DNA of 64,000 nt from Gyromitra esculenta. Lineage: Eukaryota > Ascomycota > Pezizomycetes > Pezizales > Discinaceae. The notes below the pieces were generated by a model. It was not told the DNA's origin. It made no database searches and worked only from the letters and a program-made list of their open reading frames with translations. Where the stretch lies: NCBI GenBank assembly GCA_038503075.1, contig JBCAML010000007.1:1240001-1304000 (forward strand), read 5' to 3'. Shown here in pieces: positions 58,009-64,000 of the stretch; position 1 is the stretch's first letter; each line of letters begins with the position of its first letter. The position numbers and the translations under genes are program-made.

Positions 58009-59476
58009 TATTGCTTCGGCGTGGTTTGGAGAGGAATAATTGGAGACGGTGATCAAACGATAGGCAGATTAACTAGCGAAAGAATAAGGTAGCGAGGGTG
58101 CTAAGGGCGCGCGAGGTACACGGTATGAATTGCGATTGAGGATATTTCCTGCGATTTTGCCACCTCTAGGGTGTAGTTATACATACCAAACTCTGCACAA
58201 CTTATATCAGGGCACCAAAAACGAGTTACAAGATCCCTTCCCGCCGTCTTATGACGATGCTGTGAAGCAATCGCAAGGCTACGCATCTAAATTCCTGATA
58301 ATTGGATTGGCTTTGGAGCAATGCAGATTCGACGTCATGCTAACCCCACGTCGATGATGCGATATGTAGGAAGGTGTGGAGGTGTGGTTGTGGTTTACCA
58401 AGGTTTATGAAAATACCTACGAATCGTTACCCCTGCAGGGCCAAAGGCGCAGCCTTGGCAGATATAACCGGGGTGATCATTGGTGAAGATGAGGAACAAA
58501 CCGCACATGCTGAGCCAAAAATCCGTGGGATAACCTCGGATCTACTCATATTATAAGAATTTATTTTTCGGAGGTTAGGTACTATCTACGGAATGGTCCT
58601 TGGACATCCGGCCTGTGTACCAGAATAATTGTTATCAGCAATGGTGATCGACGCTGGTGCTGTCTAAATCCTTTCGGAGCTACGGATTCTACGCTATTTT
58701 GATATTAATTCCTTAATCGACGATCTTGTCTTGCACTTTATTTTGACCACTCTAGCAAGTGTTTCACGTTGTATCACTCGGGTCTAGGTACCTTGCTTTT
58801 GCTAGCGATATATTTGCAAATACTGAACCGACCCTCTCCTTTTCTTTCATGGGATCGCGAGATGGATGTTTAAGGGACAGGAAGGTTTTCGTAAAGGCTA
58901 GCTCTATATTTCTAGCAATTCTATACTCTAATAGACGCCAAGTTCGATACCCACCTAGACATTATCCCTCTATATGCTATAGTATAGAAATCTCATTTAA
59001 GCTCATCTGTGTAATTAGCGGACGTGATTTAGTGGTGTAGGGTAATGGAAACGAGTGAGAAGCTGTGAAAGAAAGAAAGTAGGATTAGTATTTTGTATCC
59101 AAAGGCGCGACTATTATATCGAGATTTTTGAGGGGTTTGGAGTCCATATTAATTACCCCAAAGCATCTATTCCATGAAAATGATAATAAATAGGGGTACT
59201 TGTTCAGGGTTAGGGCTCTCAACTGATTGTTTGATTTGCTGCGGCTTATCGTCGGGCTTGGCAACTTGTGACCTCAAGTCCTCGTGCCAGAGCTTCAGCG
59301 CGTTATCCACATCTTAAGTTGCTTTCTCCTCACCTTTCTATTCTATCACCGTCTCTAAACCTACCATTATCCGCCTGGGAAGCTATCAAAAGTTCGTATC
59401 TCATCTGTTTGATTAAACGCAGCTTTTCTTTAGTTTCCGAGAGCTCTCCTCCGAAAACTTCCGATACCTATAAAGT
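58009..59476. other. Spacer between divergent MARVEL and Atg28-like genes
   Basis: The two genes point away from each other, so both promoters lie here. A plus-strand frame around 58190-58345 reads NELQDPFPPSYDDAVKQSQG, which is unusually protein-like (a PPSYDDA segment) and may be a relic exon; it is not joined to anything I can show. Next to the Atg28-like start the sequence reads CCTATAAAGTATGAC, a TATA-like box too close to the ATG to act as one for this start. Confidence 0.4.
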
Positions 59477-61114
59477 ATGACTTCCCCGGACCTTAACCCA
59501 CCAAACTATCTACAGAGCTCTTTTACCAACGTGATGGATCCGTTCACCTCACCACCCCGGCGCAAGTCTCGTTTCACTTCCTACGCTGAAAAAAACACAT
59601 CAGCTTTCTCAACACCGAAGCAAAATAAATATGACGACCAAGAGCTTCACAGCTCGGAGTTGGAAGCTCTCCCATCACCAACTAGCCTAATTCTTCCTCC
59701 ACCAGCGGTAACAACGTATGCGTATGCCCCGAGTGCATCTAGCTATGCGCTTCACCGATCGCCTTTGCATACGCTGCAGCAGCAGACAAAGAAAATTACA
59801 GAGGAGCTTCAGGTGTTGTTAGATGCACAGAGTGCTGCGTTGATGTCTGGTGGCTCTTTTTCAGGCGCACGGCCTACTGGGACTGGGTCACCATACTTGC
59901 AAAGTACTAAAAAGGATGGAAGAAAGAAGACTATTTCACTACAAGAGGCTAGAAACGGAGTACTGAGAGCCATGCGGGCGCTAGCGGAGATCAAGGATGT
60001 CGAGGAGGAGGTCTTCACATCTCAGGCCACCGAGCGAGAAGGCTTTGTCAAGATTGTCGAGGGCTGGGGGAAGAAACGTCAACTTCTAGAAAGTGAAATT
60101 CACACCATCGAAGAAGGAGAAGAAGGGAAGAGAGCAGAGGCACTCCGAGAAGAAAAATCAGGGATAGAAAATGAGCTCCATCAGCTTCGGCTACATCTCA
60201 AAAAGCTTGAGGCTAAACAATCAAGCGTCTCTATGCAACTCTCGGAACTTGAATCTACCATCTCCTCAAAAACATCATCTTACCAAGCCTCGCTAAACTC
60301 TCTGAAGCAAAAAACCGCCAACTTCCTTTCCAAACACCGGTACGCCCTGCCTTCAACAGCTGTCGAGTCCTGGACTCTTGAAAGAGAAGCACTCAATGAA
60401 AAGAAAAAACAAGCGCGAACTGAAGGAGATGCGCTCCAAGATGGAATCGTCATGTGGGAAGATGCATTATCTCTTGTATCTGGCTTTGAGGAGAAGTTAC
60501 GGGCGCAGTTACTAGCTTCCGCCGGCACAACGGGGAAAAGTCCAGGAGGGGAAGGCGGTGTGAAGGAGAAGATATTGCAAAATATTGAGGATGTTATCGA
60601 GCAACTCGAGCAGAGGTTGAAGCTTGCGGAAGGAAGAGGTTGGAAATTGCTAGTGTGCTGCGTGGGCGCTGAACTACAAGTTTTCTTAGAAGCGAGAGAG
60701 GTTATGCAGAGGAGCTTGGGGAATACTCCTACGCCAAGCATATCAAGTGTGGAAGCTACGAAGGTATCGGCATTCGACGACGGCGGAAGCCAGCACGATG
60801 AACGTGACTCTCAATTTTCAAAAAGAAGCGGAAGTGCTGCAGGGTCATCTAAGAGGAGCGTGTTTCGTAGTAGTGTAAGGGAATCTGTACAACCATCAAG
60901 AAGAGGCGGGCCTAGGAGTACATCCGGGCCATCGAGGAGGATTGCGAGTCCGGTGGGAGGGAATACTAGTCTTGTTGATAGGAGCGACGATGGTCACGGT
61001 GGGGATTCCGGAGACGGCACAAATAAAGAGGGAGGGAATGACAGGGAGGAGTTATTACTAAAGGCTGACAATGGCGGTGATGGGACGAAAGATTACTCAC
61101 CTCTGGATGATTAG
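59477..61114 (+). CDS. atg28: Probable autophagy-related protein Atg28
   Basis: One exon, 545 residues. The key block is KKITEELQVLLDAQSAALMS near residues 105-124, which resembles the ELQ..LLDAQS..L..G motif of filamentous-fungal Atg28. It is followed by LQEARNGVLRAMRALAEIKD and a long coiled coil (about residues 165-290, Glu/Lys/Leu heptads), as in that family. Atg28 is a coiled-coil factor first described in methylotrophic yeasts, where it assists pexophagy together with Atg35/Atg17. The N-terminus is Ser/Pro-rich, and the last 120 residues are Ser/Arg/Gly/Asp-rich and disordered. There is no membrane helix. The assignment rests on motif memory, not on a search; a generic coiled-coil protein is the alternative. 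Confidence 0.6.
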   Translation: MTSPDLNPPNYLQSSFTNVMDPFTSPPRRKSRFTSYAEKNTSAFSTPKQNKYDDQELHSSELEALPSPTSLILPPPAVTTYAYAPSASSYALHRSPLHTLQQQTKKITEELQVLLDAQSAALMSGGSFSGARPTGTGSPYLQSTKKDGRKKTISLQEARNGVLRAMRALAEIKDVEEEVFTSQATEREGFVKIVEGWGKKRQLLESEIHTIEEGEEGKRAEALREEKSGIENELHQLRLHLKKLEAKQSSVSMQLSELESTISSKTSSYQASLNSLKQKTANFLSKHRYALPSTAVESWTLEREALNEKKKQARTEGDALQDGIVMWEDALSLVSGFEEKLRAQLLASAGTTGKSPGGEGGVKEKILQNIEDVIEQLEQRLKLAEGRGWKLLVCCVGAELQVFLEAREVMQRSLGNTPTPSISSVEATKVSAFDDGGSQHDERDSQFSKRSGSAAGSSKRSVFRSSVRESVQPSRRGGPRSTSGPSRRIASPVGGNTSLVDRSDDGHGGDSGDGTNKEGGNDREELLLKADNGGDGTKDYSPLDD

Positions 61115-61692
61115 GATTACTGTTTGATGAGGGGGGTTTTATTTTTTGCGCTTTTTTCTCATTTTTGCTATGTATTTCTGCGTGATTTTATATTACGATA
61201 CTTTAGTTTAGTTACCACGAGGCGTCCGTTTTATGCGATGGGAAAGGTGATTCTGTTGGATAAGTTGATTAGCTGGCTTTTGTGGGCTTGGAGTTTGTAT
61301 TATTTTTTCCCTTCCCTTTTTTTGCTGTTATCGATAGTATTTTCATTTTCAGGAGCTTGAATCAGGGCGGTATTTCTTGCGGTATTTTTATTTCATTCTT
61401 GCTCTATTTACCCTTCGAAGTCGATAGGTGGCGGGTGTAGGATTACCGGTACGATACAGTTAGGGATAAGGGTACTCACTTCTACAGGCATCCAACCTTC
61501 TCTGTTATCTACGACCTCTTAGCTTTAGTGTTTACTAGTACTTTGTTCTTATCTTCTTAATTTCTTGGGGATTTGGACTCAGACCACTATACATGAGTCA
61601 AATTTTGACTCTATGGTCTTGGCGTTTTCGCTGTATCAACTAAGTCATAGCATAGTGGTTTAGGATTTTAAAAAGACAATAGCATATGTAAA
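61115..61692. other. 3' flank of Atg28-like gene
   Basis: Strongly T-rich in the first 250 bp (61135-61400), as expected for a fungal 3' end. A 78-codon frame at 61124-61360 is made of T-rich hydrophobic codons and is not credible as a gene. The remainder is AT-rich. Confidence 0.45.
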
Positions 61693-61771
61693 GGCCGGTT
61701 GGCGCAATGGTAGCGCGTGGTCCTCCTAAGAGGTCAGACCGAGGTTGAGGGTTCGAGTCCCTTGCTGGTCG
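61693..61771 (+). tRNA. tRNA-Arg (anticodon CCT) with short intron, second copy
   Basis: Same sequence as the minus-strand gene at 56806 apart from one D-arm base (GGCGCAATGG here, GGCGTAATGG there). It has the same CTCCTA loop start, intron-like insert of about 7 bases and T arm. A short T run at 61774-61781 right after the gene can serve as a Pol III terminator. Confidence 0.9.
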
Positions 61772-64000
61772 CTTTCTTTTTACTTTTCCGTGTGGGTGGT
61801 AGAAACAAGGCTGCAGGTGTCGGCAGCACTTGATTTAAGGCGCCCTTCTGAATTGCGATACTTTCTTGGGTCATTGAGGTGTAATAACTTTAATTTATTG
61901 CCATAACAGTTCTACTTAATAGAAATATAGCTAGTAAATTTCGAATATTCCGACCCTAGGAAATTCTTATAGTACCCCAAATTTCCTAACAAGTTAGGTC
62001 TAGCGACAAGACCACCAAGATCTCATCAGGATCACTTCCCTTTCGAGGGATCAGTTTTGTTGCTCATTTTACAAACTCAATTTGGTATTGGCTTTTAGTA
62101 CCAAACTATATTAGTTCGCGTCAAAGATATTCTGCTAAGCGGGCAATAAATAAAAAGAATTTAAAACCCAATTAAATATTGAAGATTAATACTAGGTCAT
62201 TTTCAGCTCCGGTCCACCAGCAGTAATTTTAGTCTCGAGGTCCATAGCACCGATAAGTTTGTTGATATGATTGATTATGACATTGATTTGCTTGTTGATG
62301 ACTCCTGGAAATGAGAGGTTGACACTGCATACCGGGTTCATCAGTAGCTTGGGGGAGAATCAGTGGACGGAGATTTCATCATAAACCTACAGTAGTGAAT
62401 ATTAGTAATGGGTTTAAATATGGATGTAAGGGTTCTAGAAGTGGGTAATATTTAGTGGTGTGCCCTGCAGTTTTAATCTTTTGTATATGGGTCTAAAATC
62501 TAATCTAGCTGTGTTTTCGAAACAAATGTATGCAGCCAATCTCTAATCATTACCCAGACGTAAAAATAAAGAGAGCTTAACACGCATTCTTCTCTCGTGA
62601 TAAGCTTCGTCAGTTCTTAGATAATCGATAATGCCCCGTCCACTCAAACTGCACTAATTAAATCCATTACGGTTTCCTAAATAATATTTGTTAGAATTGA
62701 GGCGTCACTAAATATCCTATCTCCAGGGTTAAAATTAACTGATATCTTGCATCAAAACTAAGAACCCTAAAAATTATTAGCAGCCAAATAGCCAACGGAG
62801 TTAGTTGGCGGATAAAATTTGTTCGCAAGCCCCCCTGCTCCTAGGACTAGCTCGAGAAAACCCATCGAAAAAATATCTAGCGGTGGGATTGTCGCCTCAT
62901 CAATAAGCCCGCTTTAACAGTAATGCACCCCTCGACCCCTCATGCCGGCGGCGCTGAATAACCTGGCGCACTCTGAATGCCACATGAAGAATGTCTTCCA
63001 CAGGAAATAAGACCTAGATACCGTTAGCAACGAACAGAACATAATATCATACCCCTCGAAATATCAAACCAACAGAGACAACCACTCAAAAAATGTGGAG
63101 TGTCCAACACCCACTATCAAGAAGAACTTAACGTGAGAATAAAAATCTAGAGCAAAAGAAAGAGTAGCTGCTCTCCATTGAAATACTAGTAGAAATCCTA
63201 AGAGAGGACATATGGAAAATGACTTCTAACGGCGGGCAGATATAGAGTAGTCGTCGGTAGTTAGAATAACACCCTTTGAGTGTGCTCATCTAATGCTTCA
63301 AGGACCAAGATAGTGAGTTATCAATCACATCTTTACAACGGGTGGAAGTAGAGGATACAAAAACCGGTTCATTATTATGGCTGTAGGCTCGATAAATGCT
63401 CGACCTATGCCTGGCTAACTTATGTTGAATAGCTTACATCGAGGGAAAGCTTGGTTGACGTGTTAAAAAAATTTATATTGCGAAAAGGCTTGCGTCAATA
63501 AATCAGGTTGTGGCCAGATCAATGCCTCTCGAGTTAGTTTATTTGATACTAGATGATAGTTCATTCCTGACATGTGGTTGTTGGTAAGAGGTTTTGCTGA
63601 GAGCTGATAGGTGACGTTAGAGATTGAGAGGTGATGTCGAAGGTTGAAGGTGTGAAAGTTGAGGGCTGTGGGTTGGAGAGTGGTCTCAAACCTGCTCCCT
63701 CAGAGCTCAGCTAAGGATAGCCCTCACCCGCAACTTCCACACCAAGCCGCACTTTCAATATGCATTCCAGAATATACGTTTAATCCTACTCCCATTCCAA
63801 TCCACTACATCTGTCCTCTAACCTACATGTACATGTATATGCCTCCCCGCCTCCTATCCCAACCATAAACACAAATAATTAAACAAGACCTATGAGGCAC
63901 ATGTATAAAAAATAATAAGAAATAGTAATATACTTTAACGAAAGTATAAAAATACATATACATATCCCTACTCCTAATCCTGTACCCTTATCTGTCATAG
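61772..64000. other. Right-end spacer, no complete gene
   Basis: AT-rich with stops in all frames apart from the small minus-strand frame listed next. The plus frame at 63659-63868 has no motif. TAC/CAT-type short repeats are at about 63820-63842 and 63950-63965. Confidence 0.45.
62192..62341 (-). pseudogene. Short coding-like fragment (49 codons)
   Basis: The minus-strand frame opens at an ATG (MNPVCSVNLSFPGVINKQIN) and continues to a stop with strongly protein-like sequence (HINKLIGAMDLETK, GGPELKMT). A GTAGGT donor upstream (near 62386) and a TATGCAG just before TGTCAACC, with CTACTGATG as a branch site, look like an intron in front of it. The preceding sequence contains stops in the frame that would have to join, so this reads as a last exon left over from a decayed gene. 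The family is not recognised. Confidence 0.35.

Overview
The window is nuclear DNA of a filamentous ascomycete. Genes carry short introns (about 55-100 bp, GTAnGT/GTGAGT donors, CTAAY-type branch sites, YAG acceptors), three different tRNA genes contain small introns at the canonical position after base 37, and the protein families are fungal: Gtr2 Rag GTPase, a fused MoaA-MoaC cofactor protein, a torulene-type carotenoid oxygenase, a MARVEL membrane protein, a probable Atg28 and a GPI-type cupredoxin. Wide spacers with AT-rich, decayed sequence and short inverted-repeat elements suggest a moderately repeat-rich genome such as a Pezizomycete. That placement is an inference and I cannot name the species.

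Left part (1-25.4 kb): GTR2 (1.36-2.90 kb, five exons); a 470-bp inverted-repeat element; a 1,308-residue membrane-anchored protein with a degenerate aminoglycoside-phosphotransferase-like domain (4.37-8.36 kb); a cupredoxin (11.84-12.72 kb); an orphan two-exon gene (minus, 15.65-16.47 kb); an intron-containing tRNA-Gln (17.57 kb) and a bZIP factor (23.63-25.40 kb). The spacer at 18.78 kb holds a decayed piece of a second cupredoxin.

Middle (25.4-40.7 kb): mostly a gene-poor stretch with two further small inverted-repeat elements (28.1 and 30.6 kb), one possible 99-residue spliced gene (31.2 kb), a complete carotenoid oxygenase (34.17-36.18 kb), a convergent SET-domain gene (36.55-37.16 kb) and tRNA-Gly (38.06 kb).

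Right part (40.7-64 kb): a run of five minus-strand genes: molybdopterin precursor synthesis (MoaA-MoaC), PUS7 pseudouridine synthase, a short beta carbonic anhydrase, a GNAT acetyltransferase and a YcaC-like hydrolase with a signal peptide. After them come a SnoaL-like protein (plus), a four-helix MARVEL protein (minus), an Atg28-like coiled-coil protein (plus) and two almost identical tRNA-Arg(CCT) genes in opposite orientation. The genes do not form one pathway; most are housekeeping or orphan genes in separate transcription units.

The most interesting signals are: (i) in the molybdenum-cofactor gene, leaving one intron in place ends the MoaA half exactly at Gly-Gly-stop, while removing it fuses the frame to MoaC, so a single splice choice could switch products as in animal MOCS1; (ii) the APH-like protein has lost both catalytic aspartates, carries a tandem identical 13-residue repeat and two C-terminal membrane helices, and its last exon lies behind a stop codon that sits inside an intron; (iii) three inverted-repeat elements, at least two with TA target duplications; (iv) an over-represented octamer ATCACTCG scattered through the window.
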